Below the pieces are notes generated by a model, which made no database searches, was not told the DNA's origin, and saw nothing but the letters and a program-made list of their open reading frames with translations. The position numbers were made by a program, and so were the translations under genes. This document shows positions 7,433 to 15,527 of a DNA stretch of 15,582 nt, piece by piece. The stretch covers positions 1 through 15,582 of the forward strand of contig CAZOJY010000088.1 of the NCBI GenBank assembly GCA_964580235.1. Direction: 5' to 3'. Numbering within the stretch: position 1 is the first letter of the stretch; the number at the start of each line of letters is the position of its first letter. This DNA comes from G020348385 sp964580235. Its GTDB lineage: Bacteria > Acidobacteriota > Aminicenantia > Aminicenantales > Aminicenantaceae.

Positions 7433-8575
7433 CTACATCTTTGGCAGGAGTTCATGGGTTTTTTTGAGATATAAATCAGAGCTCGGATTTTTTTCTTTGA
7501 TTTCTCTATCTGGAGTTATTCCCTTGAGCCACATTTCCTTTCCATGGCGTAAATAGAATATTTCTGATGTGAGGAGCAGAGCGCTGCCGTCTTCCAGAGG
7601 AAAAAAATCTTGTTTTGCCAAAAGACCAGGCGTTTTCAGTCCGATGATCTTCGCTCGGTTGAAATCCTTAAGCACTCCTGCCACAGCCTCTGCGGGGCCG
7701 ATGGTTGCGCTGTTTGTCCACAAGATCAAAGGTAATCCTTTTAACTCTGGGGTGTCAGGACAGGATAAATATTCTTTATTTCCGTCTTTATCCTGAAAAT
7801 ATCCGACATTGTCCGATTTCAGAAAAAGATTGATTAACTTCAAAGACTCCCCGATTTCTCCCTCATGGCAATTTCTCAAATCGATGATCAAGAATTCTTT
7901 CTTCATTTTTAAGGAAGGGAGAAGTTTTTCCTTAAATTGCTTGATGAAAGATGGAAATAGGGAATGAATCTTGAGGATGCCGCTGGTATTTTTTTGGGGT
8001 GTATAAGTAAACGCATTATCGTAAAGAATTTTTCTCTGAAGTGATATTTGTTCCGAGTTTTCTGCACGCAGGATTTTGAGGTTGACCGTTTTTTGTTGAG
8101 TATCCTTCAGGTAAAAATTGGCTTCCTGCATGCTGAGCTCCAGAAGAGGCTGGCCATCCATCTCACTGAGTGTATCGCCCACTTTTATTCCGGCCTCTGC
8201 AGCAGGAGAATTTTCTTCTACCCCTATGACAACCGGGTAAGTTCCGAACTTTTTGTAGACAACAATGCCCGTTTCCATGAGTTTGGTTGAATCGGCACTT
8301 TTATGTTTTTGTACAGTTTTCGTATCGAGATAGGAAGAGAGAGGATCGAGAGGCCCGATTAAGCCCCTTATTCCTCCTTTCATGGTTTTTTGGGCATTCG
8401 GTTCCTCGACATAATAGTCCCTTATTAAATCAGCAACACCTTTAAGAAGCATGAGGTTTTTGTCTGAAGATGATTTTTGGGAAACACTGGGCAAGAATTT
8501 TTTAGGGATAAAGAAAAAAAGCAAGACCGCGATGAACACGGTCAGGAGAATAACGTTTGTATTTTTTTTAGCCAT
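7433..8575 (-). CDS. S41 C-terminal processing protease homologue, apparently catalytically dead
   Basis: A 380-aa CtpA-like protein with an N-terminal membrane anchor or signal (about 8-24), an N-terminal helical region (40-90), a PDZ domain (about 101-170, ENSPAAEAGIKVGDTL at 121-136) and an S41 domain (about 195-365; DGSALLLTS at 329-337, KGITPD at 351-356). Active S41 enzymes use Ser (SASE motif) and Lys (TFGKG) 25 residues apart. Here the matching segment is NSATIGPAE (288-296), putting G293 at the Ser site, and the Lys site falls on L318 in KTPGLLAK (314-321), with the 25-residue spacing kept. The usual LDLRNNPGG strand is IDLRNCHEGE (231-240). The rest of the fold looks conserved and the frame is intact, so it is probably a functional non-enzyme. 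It sits between envC-like and yibQ-like genes. A true protease using other nearby residues cannot be excluded. Confidence 0.88.
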   Translation of the reverse strand: MAKKNTNVILLTVFIAVLLFFFIPKKFLPSVSQKSSSDKNLMLLKGVADLIRDYYVEEPNAQKTMKGGIRGLIGPLDPLSSYLDTKTVQKHKSADSTKLMETGIVVYKKFGTYPVVIGVEENSPAAEAGIKVGDTLSEMDGQPLLELSMQEANFYLKDTQQKTVNLKILRAENSEQISLQRKILYDNAFTYTPQKNTSGILKIHSLFPSFIKQFKEKLLPSLKMKKEFLIIDLRNCHEGEIGESLKLINLFLKSDNVGYFQDKDGNKEYLSCPDTPELKGLPLILWTNSATIGPAEAVAGVLKDFNRAKIIGLKTPGLLAKQDFFPLEDGSALLLTSEIFYLRHGKEMWLKGITPDREIKEKNPSSDLYLKKTHELLPKM

Positions 8576-8602
8576 TTTTTTTAAATATGAACGTTGATTT
8601 TA

Positions 8603-9781
8603 TCATCTTCTTTTCAGCCATTGCAAGGGATTGACAGGATCAGTTTTGTAGCGAATTTCAAAATAAAGTGTTTCTTCTTTTAGAGATCCAAACTCGCCCA
8701 CTGTGGCAATTGGTTGCTCTTCTTTGACAAAGTCCCCTTTTTTTACCAGGAATTCCGAACCGAGGTGTCCGTAAAGAGAATAATAAGTCATCCCATGATC
8801 TATGATGACGAGATAACCATAACCCTCGAAATAATCAGAAAATGCCACCCGTCCTGCATGAATGGCTTTGACAACAGTGTCCTTTTGGGGAGAGATTTCT
8901 ATTCCGTTATTCTGGGTGATGGTATTAAAACGGCGATGCCGGCTGGGTCCAAAGCGGGTGACCACCCTTCCCGTGAGAGGCCAGGGGAGATTTCCCTTCT
9001 TCTCGTAAAGAGGCACAAATGCATAAGGAAGGGATATTTCTTCTCTTTGAAGTTTCTTGACTAAATTTTGCAGTTGTTCGGCTCTATCTTTGAGCTCATC
9101 CAGCATTTTTAGATGTGTTTCTTTATTCCTGTCGATCTCTTGGATCAGGGATTGGTATTTCTTTTCTTGTGCGAAATAAGCCTGCCGTTTTTCTTTAGCT
9201 TTTCGGATCAGCTCGGAAACCTCCGTGTTTTTTGTTTCCAGATTCTCTTTGGATGTTTCCAGATCTCTCAAAGTTATCAGGTAATCTGAAATGAGCCTGT
9301 CCTGGGATTGGGCCAACAGCGTAAGGTTTTTGCTTTCCGAAATGAGGTGGCTGACATCCTCGACCTGCAGTAAAAAACCAAAATACGAAAATTTTCCGAA
9401 CTTGTAAAGTGTTACCAGGATCTTCTCGATCGATTTTTTTTCTTTTCGAAGTTTTTCTTCGAGGATGGGAATATTTTTCTGGAGAGATACCAGCTCCTTG
9501 TCTGCCCTCTGCATTTGGGTGTTATAAAGTGAGATCTCTTTTTTTATTAAAGTTTTGTTGAGGCCGATCGTGTTCAGACGTGATAGAACCGATGTTTTCC
9601 TTTTCTCCTCCTGCGCAATTTTTTTCCGGATATCTGTGATCTGTTCGGTTATTTTGATCAGTCTTTTTTCGTATTCGGAGAGGTCTTGTTTTAAAGAAGC
9701 CGGTTGGCCGAATTTTAACATGGGGATGAGGATGGATAGAAAAACGACAGATAAAATTTTCTCAGCTCGGAAATAATGCAT
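8603..9781 (-). CDS. EnvC-like murein hydrolase activator (coiled coil plus degenerate LytM/M23 domain)
   Basis: A 392-aa exported protein resembling EnvC, which activates cell-wall amidases at division under control of FtsEX. An N-terminal signal segment (about 8-25) precedes a long coiled coil (about 30-250, interrupted near FGKFSYFGFLLQ at 128-139), then a LytM/M23 domain (about 264-390). Active M23 peptidases bind zinc through HxxxD and HxH motifs. Here the first site reads NNGIEI (291-296; His and Asp replaced), YGHLG (337-341) keeps H339, and the expected HLHFE is TLYFEI (371-376). It is thus probably not a hydrolase, as is true of EnvC. It is first in a tight - strand cassette with the S41-like gene (27 bp gap) and YibQ-like gene. 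I infer the activator role from architecture and order; the partner amidase and FtsEX are outside this window. Confidence 0.9.
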   Translation of the reverse strand: MHYFRAEKILSVVFLSILIPMLKFGQPASLKQDLSEYEKRLIKITEQITDIRKKIAQEEKRKTSVLSRLNTIGLNKTLIKKEISLYNTQMQRADKELVSLQKNIPILEEKLRKEKKSIEKILVTLYKFGKFSYFGFLLQVEDVSHLISESKNLTLLAQSQDRLISDYLITLRDLETSKENLETKNTEVSELIRKAKEKRQAYFAQEKKYQSLIQEIDRNKETHLKMLDELKDRAEQLQNLVKKLQREEISLPYAFVPLYEKKGNLPWPLTGRVVTRFGPSRHRRFNTITQNNGIEISPQKDTVVKAIHAGRVAFSDYFEGYGYLVIIDHGMTYYSLYGHLGSEFLVKKGDFVKEEQPIATVGEFGSLKEETLYFEIRYKTDPVNPLQWLKRR

Positions 9782-9790
9782 TCTCTAATT

Positions 9791-9796
9791 ATTCTA
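9791..9796 (-). promoter_or_regulatory. Weak candidate -10 box before the EnvC-like gene
   Basis: On the - strand TAGAAT, inside an AT-rich stretch, lies nine bases before the ATG, the same distance as the TATAAT box before mfd. No convincing -35 or ribosome site is visible. The 136-bp gap (9782-9917) contains no clear terminator either, so read-through from the transporter block is possible. Confidence 0.3.
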
Positions 9797-9917
9797 TATA
9801 ATTCATAATCTGAAATCCACAGTATCCTCATATGTTTGGGTTTGTTTGTTGCTGGATGGCTTCCTCGTTAGGTTGTCTGGTTGAGCAATGATTCCGGATT
9901 CGGGAGAAAGAAAATTT

Positions 9918-10865
9918 TTATTTCCGGGTAGTGAAGATGATGCCGCCGATTATGCCGATGATCAAGGTGAAACCAAAATCAGCAATGATAGAAAAAGAGA
10001 ATGCCACATTTTCAGCAATGCCATAGGCTGCAAAAATCTGGATAAACAGCATTTCCCGCAGACCCAGGCCACCGATGGTCACTGGGATAGTCAGGATGAG
10101 GAGGAGAATCGGAATAAATATGAAATAATCAACCAGAGGAATTTCAAGATGGAAAGCTTTTCCGGCTAGGTAATAGTGCAGGATGACATTGATCTGAAGA
10201 AGAAAAGCCCAAAAAAGGGCCAGGGAAAAAGCTCTTTTTTTATTCTTGTAAACAAAAACGATCCGCCGAAATTCCAGGGCTTTAGATTTGAAATTTTGCA
10301 GCAGCCCTTTTTCAGGGATTTTTTCAAGGAAAAATTGAGAGATCGGTGTGAAAAAGAGGAAAGCCAAAAGAAGACCTGAGAATCCGACGAGAAGAGATAT
10401 CCAGATGATAGGCATACTTTGGGCCACATCAAAACGGGAAAGGGAGACGACGAAGGCAAATGTGAGGAGGATAATGACCCCAGTGAATCGCTCCACAATC
10501 ACGATAGCCGAAGATTTTAAGAGAGAATGCGAATACCGTTTTCCATCATAGATACGGACCATATCTCCCCCGAATCGTGTGGGAAGGAAAAGGTTGAAAA
10601 AATTCCCCACCAGATAGGACTTTGCTAAAAAACCCAGGGGGACGTCATCCCCCTGAGCACGAATCAAAATTTGCCACCTGTGAGCGCTGATGAGGAGTCC
10701 CAAAGCATGAAGAGAAAAAGACAACACAAGCCAGTTGATTTCGATATTTTTAAGAGCTTGAGGAATGTCTTTTATCCGGACTTCGCTGATGAAAAGGAAA
10801 ACAAGAATAGAACAACTGAAAATGAGTTTGAGAGCTAAGATCCGGAGATCTTTTCTTTCTGGCAT
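9918..10865 (-). CDS. YbhN/AglD-type integral membrane protein (UPF0104, lysylphosphatidylglycerol synthase transmembrane family)
   Basis: A polytopic membrane protein of about 315 aa with roughly eight hydrophobic segments. It carries the family's typical phrases: NFFNLFLPTRFGGDMVRIYDG in the first half (starting about residue 88), ERFTGVIILL in the middle, and a conserved IPVTIGGLGLREMLF near the C-terminus. Family members include the membrane part of MprF (lipid flipping) and proteins of unknown role near glycosyltransferases; the aminoacyl-transferase domain of MprF is absent. Substrate is unknown. I chose ATG 10865; a TTG one codon upstream is also in frame. It follows the AGCS symporter gene by 15 bp, so it is probably in the same transcript, although no functional link is evident. 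Confidence 0.88.
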   Translation of the reverse strand: MPERKDLRILALKLIFSCSILVFLFISEVRIKDIPQALKNIEINWLVLSFSLHALGLLISAHRWQILIRAQGDDVPLGFLAKSYLVGNFFNLFLPTRFGGDMVRIYDGKRYSHSLLKSSAIVIVERFTGVIILLTFAFVVSLSRFDVAQSMPIIWISLLVGFSGLLLAFLFFTPISQFFLEKIPEKGLLQNFKSKALEFRRIVFVYKNKKRAFSLALFWAFLLQINVILHYYLAGKAFHLEIPLVDYFIFIPILLLILTIPVTIGGLGLREMLFIQIFAAYGIAENVAFSFSIIADFGFTLIIGIIGGIIFTTRK

Positions 10866-10880
10866 CAAAAGGCCGTTTCT

Positions 10881-12605
10881 CTAATCCTTTTTATAAAAAT
10901 ATTTGGTGGTCACTCTTCCGACCACTCCAGCCAATATTGTAAGGGAGACAAGATTTGGAAAAGCCATAAATGCGTTGGCCATATCACCGACATACCAGAC
11001 GATATTCAGATGGACACCCTGAATGATCGACCCGATAAAAAGCAGGATGATAAATGCAATTCTGAAAGGATAAACGATCTTGACGCCAAATATGTACTCC
11101 AGGCATTTTTCTCCATAGTAACACCAACCAAGCAATGTGGAGTAGCCAAAAAGAAACGAGCTCACAGCGATGATGTAACCCCCGAAAGGGAGGACAGAAT
11201 CGAAGGCCGCTGCTGTGAGTTCTGTGGATGTTAGATGTTCTGCTGCTCCAAAAGCGGCTGTTTTGAGATACATTCCGGTGATGACGATGGTCAGAGTTGT
11301 CAACGTGTTTACCACGAGAGTGTCGATAAAGGTTCCGGTCATGGCGATCAAGCCGTTTTTCGAGGGGTCGGATGATTTTGATGCCGATTGGGCGATGGCG
11401 GCCGATCCCAGCCCTGATTCGTTGGATAAGAGTCCCCGCCTCACACCAATGCTGATGGCCAATCTCACAGAAGTCCCGACCATGGCTCCACCCACTGCTT
11501 TGATAGAAAAAGCAGACCTAAAAATCACCGAAAAGGCCTGAGGCAAGTTGGTAATATTAGCCAGGATGATCACGATGGCGCCGCAGAAGTAAAGAATGAT
11601 CATGGTTGGTACCAGACGCTCGGAGACACTGCCGATTCTCTTGATCCCCCCGAGTATAACCGCACCCACCACGGTTGTGATCACCAGTCCCGAAAGCCAG
11701 AATGGAACGCCGAACTGGTCGTTGAATGCTAGGGCCATAGAATTGGATTGAGCCATATTTCCTGTGCCAAACAGGCAGGTGAACGCCCCGCAGATAGCAA
11801 AAAACATCCCCAAGAACTTGGCGATTTTTTCGTTTTTGATGCCGTGACGAGCGTAATACATCGGCCCACCGGACATCTCTCCTCGTGCGTTTTTTATGCG
11901 GAACTTGACTCCAAGAAAACCTTCTGCGTATTTCGTGGCCATGCCGAAAAAACCGGCAATCCACATCCAGACAGGGGCTCCAGGGCCTCCGGTAGCGATG
12001 GCTGTGGCCACACCTGCCAGATTTCCGTTGCCGACAGTGGCGGCAAGTGCTGTCATCAGGGCAGCATAGGGGGAAATATCACCTTCTTCCTTCTCGGATT
12101 TATCCTTATGCAGGGCTCCTCTCAAAACCATTTTGAGTGAGAGAACAAGTCTTCTAACCTGAATCAGACGTGTAAAAATAGTCAAAACTACTCCGATGGT
12201 TAGAAGGAAAGCCACCATCAACGGAAACCAAATGAAATCGCTGGCCTCTTTGGTGAAAACCAGAGCTTTATCCAATAGCGTCAGCCTAAGATCGATATTG
12301 ACCACCTGTATATCGGATTCTTTAAATATATCAACTTCTGTTTCAAAAGGAGTCAGACTGTATAGGTCCATCTTCAGAATATATTTTCCTGGAAGGAGGT
12401 CCGTATAGGAATAGTTGCCTTCCGGGTCAATTTCCGCTTTTGTGAATGCTTCCTCTCCTATAGGCATCAGGAGCATATTCCCATGAACGTAAGGCTTCCC
12501 TTTGGGTGAGAGTGTGATCTTCCCTTTGATATCCCCTGCGTTTAGGAATGTATATCCCGACAATAAGATCATCAGGGAAAGCAAGATGAATAGTCCTTTC
12601 TTCAT
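10881..12605 (-). CDS. Na+:alanine/glycine symporter (AGCS family) with N-terminal beta domain
   Basis: A 574-aa Na+-coupled amino-acid symporter of the AGCS family, about 100 residues longer than usual. The transporter part (about 120-570) has family hallmarks: AATVGNGNLAGVATAI near residue 178, GGPGAPVWMWIAGFFGMATKYAEG, a SNESGLGSAAIAQSA loop and a FIDTLVVNTLTTL helix. The extra N-terminus starts with a signal-like segment (1-23, ending NAG|D) and a domain (about 24-108) with the pattern of carboxypeptidase-regulatory-like/transthyretin-type beta sandwiches (DIKGKITLSPKGKP, IDPEGNYSYTDLLPGKYILK). This would place that domain outside the cytoplasmic membrane. An AGAGGAG ribosome site (12609-12615) overlaps the stop of the preceding NSS gene, showing translational coupling and fixing the start. 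Substrate is probably small neutral amino acids by family; this is not visible in the sequence. Confidence 0.92.
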   Translation of the reverse strand: MKKGLFILLSLMILLSGYTFLNAGDIKGKITLSPKGKPYVHGNMLLMPIGEEAFTKAEIDPEGNYSYTDLLPGKYILKMDLYSLTPFETEVDIFKESDIQVVNIDLRLTLLDKALVFTKEASDFIWFPLMVAFLLTIGVVLTIFTRLIQVRRLVLSLKMVLRGALHKDKSEKEEGDISPYAALMTALAATVGNGNLAGVATAIATGGPGAPVWMWIAGFFGMATKYAEGFLGVKFRIKNARGEMSGGPMYYARHGIKNEKIAKFLGMFFAICGAFTCLFGTGNMAQSNSMALAFNDQFGVPFWLSGLVITTVVGAVILGGIKRIGSVSERLVPTMIILYFCGAIVIILANITNLPQAFSVIFRSAFSIKAVGGAMVGTSVRLAISIGVRRGLLSNESGLGSAAIAQSASKSSDPSKNGLIAMTGTFIDTLVVNTLTTLTIVITGMYLKTAAFGAAEHLTSTELTAAAFDSVLPFGGYIIAVSSFLFGYSTLLGWCYYGEKCLEYIFGVKIVYPFRIAFIILLFIGSIIQGVHLNIVWYVGDMANAFMAFPNLVSLTILAGVVGRVTTKYFYKKD

Positions 12606-12613
12606 GATCTCCT

Positions 12614-13972
12614 CTATTCTGCGATGGTTTTAATGAAATAAAGAATGATGATTATCGCAAGTGGTGATAAAAATTTTACGGAAAAATCCCAAAGGGGCCG
12701 CAATTTAAACCTGGGATTGCCGGAGAGGACTTCTTGCGCCGCGTTTTTTACACCCCATACATAACCCAAAAAAATACAAATCAAGAACGCTCCGACTGCC
12801 AAAGAAACATTGGCGAAGATGAAGTCCATTTTGCCCATAAAATCGATTTTTGTAAAAAATGCCATCCCTTCCGAAGAAAGAGCAGATGGAATTCCCAGAA
12901 GGAATACAAATAGGCCAATCAGAACAGCTGCTTTTTTCCTTGACCAGCGTCGCTCATCCACAAAGTATGCCACTGGAACTTCAAGGAGAGAAATGGTCGA
13001 AGTTATGGCAGCTATCGAAAAAAGGCAGAAAAACAGGGTTCCAAACAGGACTCCACCTGATATCTTAGAGAAAATGAGAGGAAGTACTTTAAAAACCAGC
13101 CCTGGCCCGGCGGTAGGCGCAATACCTGGGATTGCGAAAAGCGTGGGGAAAATGAGGATGCCGGCTAAAAAAGCAATCAGCGAATCGAAAAAACAAACCC
13201 ATCCGGCTGACGAAGCAAGGTTGTCAGATTTTGCAATATAACTTCCATAGGTTACCATGATTCCCATGCCCAGGCTCAGGGAAAAAAATGCCTGTCCAAG
13301 GGCATACAGGACAAGTTTTCCACTGAGCTGGGAAAAATCCGGTTTGAGATAAAAAGAAATCCCCTGTTTTGCTCCGGGAAGGGTCAGCGCTTTTACAGCA
13401 AGGAAGACGATCAGGATGAACAGAATGGGCATCAAGATTTTTGTCCATCTCTCGATACCGCCTTTGATCCCCTTGGATACGATAAATGTTGTCAGGCCCA
13501 TCATCGCCAAAAAGTACAGGATCACTTGAAGGGGATCTGCGCTGAATTCCGTGAATATTTTGTCCGACAGCTCGCTTGTTATACCGCTCTTGAATGAACC
13601 GGTCGCCATTTTTATCAGATAGCCGGCTGACCATCCAGCGATCACGGCGTAGTAGGAGAGGATACAAACAGCCGTCAAGATCCCGAAATAGCCGATAAAT
13701 TTCCACAGGCTTCCAGGTTTGATAAACTCGAATGCACCGGCTGCATTTTTCTGGGAATACCGGCCGATGGCAAGCTCGGCCAACATCACGGAAAATCCGA
13801 TTAGAGCCACACCCATGATGTAAACGATGACAAAAAGGGCGCCTCCGTTCTGACCTACGACCATCGGAAAACGCCAGATGTTCCCCAGCCCTATAGCCGA
13901 GCCTGCGGCTGCAAACACAAAAGCGACTTTAGAGCCCCATTTTCCTCGTTGGCTTAAATCCTGACTTTCCAT
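12614..13972 (-). CDS. NSS-family Na+-dependent amino-acid transporter, copy 1
   Basis: A 452-aa LeuT-type (SNF/NSS) Na+ symporter with about 11-12 membrane helices. TM1 carries GSAIGLGNIWRFP (24-36); TM6 has ALGQAFFSLSLGMG, where LeuT-type proteins bind substrate around an unwound helix; TM8 has AAITSTISLLEVP, keeping the A..TS residues of the second Na+ site. A TM7 FDSL phrase has Asp where LeuT has Asn286. It is closely similar along its length to the next transporter upstream, so they are tandem paralogues. I start it at ATG 13972, which aligns with the paralogue's start; a 24-codon extension from TTG 14044 overlaps the promoter and lacks homology. Clear ribosome site not seen. The AGCS gene follows after 8 bp. 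Confidence 0.93.
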   Translation of the reverse strand: MESQDLSQRGKWGSKVAFVFAAAGSAIGLGNIWRFPMVVGQNGGALFVIVYIMGVALIGFSVMLAELAIGRYSQKNAAGAFEFIKPGSLWKFIGYFGILTAVCILSYYAVIAGWSAGYLIKMATGSFKSGITSELSDKIFTEFSADPLQVILYFLAMMGLTTFIVSKGIKGGIERWTKILMPILFILIVFLAVKALTLPGAKQGISFYLKPDFSQLSGKLVLYALGQAFFSLSLGMGIMVTYGSYIAKSDNLASSAGWVCFFDSLIAFLAGILIFPTLFAIPGIAPTAGPGLVFKVLPLIFSKISGGVLFGTLFFCLFSIAAITSTISLLEVPVAYFVDERRWSRKKAAVLIGLFVFLLGIPSALSSEGMAFFTKIDFMGKMDFIFANVSLAVGAFLICIFLGYVWGVKNAAQEVLSGNPRFKLRPLWDFSVKFLSPLAIIIILYFIKTIAE

Positions 13973-14014
13973 GTTTTTTACTCTAAAATCGAGAGAAAGA
14001 TTCGCGAGTCTGAG

Positions 14015-14044
14015 ATTGTAAAAGAAAGATGCGGCCAGAGTCAA
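14015..14044 (-). promoter_or_regulatory. Sigma-70-type promoter for NSS copy 1 and the genes after it
   Basis: On the - strand TTGACT (14044-14039) is followed after 18 bp by TACAAT (14020-14015), each one mismatch from consensus. Transcription should start near 14008, giving a leader of about 36 nt before ATG 13972. The TTG that could start a longer reading frame is the -35 box itself. The promoter lies in the 99-bp gap between the two NSS genes, so the downstream transporter can be expressed independently. Confidence 0.7.
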
Positions 14045-14071
14045 CTGGCAATTGTCTTGGGTATGGGATGA

Positions 14072-15439
14072 TCACCCGGCCAGCATTAGGATAAAAATGA
14101 GGATGATGATGATAACGACGGGTGCTAAAAATTTTATGTTGAACACCCAGAGAGATTTAAGCCTGAAGAGAGTGTTTCCAGAAGATATTTCTTTCAAGGC
14201 ATTTTTAATTTTCCATACATACCCGACAAAAAGGCTTAAGATCAAGCCTCCAAGGGCCAAAACGATGTTGCCGAATACCAGGTCCATGTGTTTCATAAAA
14301 TTCCATTTTGTGAAGATTTCTATTCCCCCATTGGACAGTCCGGAAGGAACGCCGAGGAGAAAACAGAAAAGGCCAACCAAAAGAGCCGCTTTTTTTCGTG
14401 GCCAGGTTCGTTCGTCGACAAGATAAGCCACAGGAACTTCCAGGAGGGAAATAGTTGATGTCAATGCGGCTACCATGAGGAGAAAGAAGAAGAGGATGCC
14501 AAAGATGTATCCGCCGGGAATTTTGGAGATGATAATTGGGAAGACCTGGAACATCAATCCTGTGCTGGGTTCAAATTTATCCGGTGTTATGCCAGGCGTT
14601 GCAAAAAGAGTGGGGAAGATGATGAAACCGGCTAATAAAGCGATAAGAGAATCAAATAAGCAAACCCAGCCGGCGGAAGAAACGAGATTGTCTTTTTTGG
14701 AAAGGTAACTGGCGTAAGTTATCATGGTCCCTATTCCTATGCTCAGGGAGAAAAAAGCCTGGCCAACAGCATAAAAAATCACAGTTGTGCTGAGTTTCGA
14801 AAAATCCGGTTTGAGATAAAATGATAAGCCTGTCCCTGCCCCTGGAAGCGTGACGGCTCTTATTGCAAGCAAGACGATAAGGCCGAAAAGCAAAGGCATA
14901 AGAATTTTAGACCATCTCTCGATGCCGGCTTTTACTCCTCTGGAAATAATAAGGGTTGTCAAACCAATAATCACGAAAAGACAGAATATGATCTCGAAGG
15001 GCCTGGCGGCAAAATTGGTAAATGTGATTTCCGCAGCCTGCCATGTTATCTCTCCCTTGAAGGTTCCAAAGATTGTTTTATAGAAATAACCAAAGGCCCA
15101 TCCGGCCACAACTCCATAAAAGGACAAAAAACATGCACACCCAAAAACGCCCAGATATCCAGCCAGTTTCCAGGGAGAACGTGGCTTGATAGCATTATAG
15201 GCGCCTACCGGATTCTTTTCGGTATGACGCCCAATCGCAAATTCAGCCAGCATGACTGTAAACCCGATCAAAACAACGGCTGCGATGTAGACAAAGACAA
15301 AAATGGCGCCGCCGTTAAGTCCCACCATGAGAGGAAAACGCCAAATGTTTCCCAATCCGATGGCGGACCCTGCGGCTGCAAACACAAAGACAAGCTTGGA
15401 ACCCCAGCGGTCCCTTTGTACTATTTCCTGATTTCCCAT
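14072..15439 (-). CDS. NSS-family Na+-dependent amino-acid transporter, copy 2
   Basis: A 455-aa LeuT-type Na+ symporter and the tandem paralogue of the gene at 12614-13972. It has the same GSAIGLGNIWRFP TM1 motif (25-37), a TM6 AVGQAFFSLSIGIG, and TM8 AALTSTISLLEVP with the A..TS Na+-site residues. Most visible differences from copy 1 lie in the extracellular loops and around TM4-5, with TM1, TM6 and TM8 nearly the same; this suggests a retained or only slightly changed substrate. I start at ATG 15439, which aligns with copy 1; a further in-frame ATG at 15484 would put 15 unrelated residues on the protein and lies within the dyad/promoter region. It is the first - strand gene at this edge of the window. 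Confidence 0.93.
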   Translation of the reverse strand: MGNQEIVQRDRWGSKLVFVFAAAGSAIGLGNIWRFPLMVGLNGGAIFVFVYIAAVVLIGFTVMLAEFAIGRHTEKNPVGAYNAIKPRSPWKLAGYLGVFGCACFLSFYGVVAGWAFGYFYKTIFGTFKGEITWQAAEITFTNFAARPFEIIFCLFVIIGLTTLIISRGVKAGIERWSKILMPLLFGLIVLLAIRAVTLPGAGTGLSFYLKPDFSKLSTTVIFYAVGQAFFSLSIGIGTMITYASYLSKKDNLVSSAGWVCLFDSLIALLAGFIIFPTLFATPGITPDKFEPSTGLMFQVFPIIISKIPGGYIFGILFFFLLMVAALTSTISLLEVPVAYLVDERTWPRKKAALLVGLFCFLLGVPSGLSNGGIEIFTKWNFMKHMDLVFGNIVLALGGLILSLFVGYVWKIKNALKEISSGNTLFRLKSLWVFNIKFLAPVVIIIILIFILMLAG

Positions 15440-15463
15440 GTCCGTATCTCTCAAATCTCTACA

Positions 15464-15494
15464 TGCTAAAATGATATTTTCCATACTTTTAGCA
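15464..15494 (-). promoter_or_regulatory. Inverted-repeat operator candidate over the NSS copy 2 promoter
   Basis: Perfect 8-bp arms (TGCTAAAA, 15464-15471; TTTTAGCA, 15487-15494) are separated by 15 bp. On the - strand a TATCAT -10 box (15476-15471) falls inside it, with TTGTGC (15497-15492) as a poor -35 at short spacing. Transcription would start near the inner arm, about 25 nt before ATG 15439. The position fits binding of a dimeric regulator; the long spacer would equally allow a weak RNA hairpin. No regulator gene is in the window. Confidence 0.45.
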
Positions 15495-15527
15495 CAAAAG
15501 TCTGGATGAGTAAATCATAAAAAGGTT

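Noticed and set aside
13224..13706. 160-codon open frame overlapping NSS copy 1 in another - strand frame (and a 143-codon + frame at 12810-13241)
   Set aside because: The NSS protein in the main frame has full family motifs across this stretch; the alternatives look like frame shadows.
13973..14044. 24-codon N-terminal extension of NSS copy 1 from TTG 14044
   Set aside because: The TTG is the -35 box of a good promoter, the extension has no counterpart in the paralogue, and ATG 13972 aligns with the paralogue's start.
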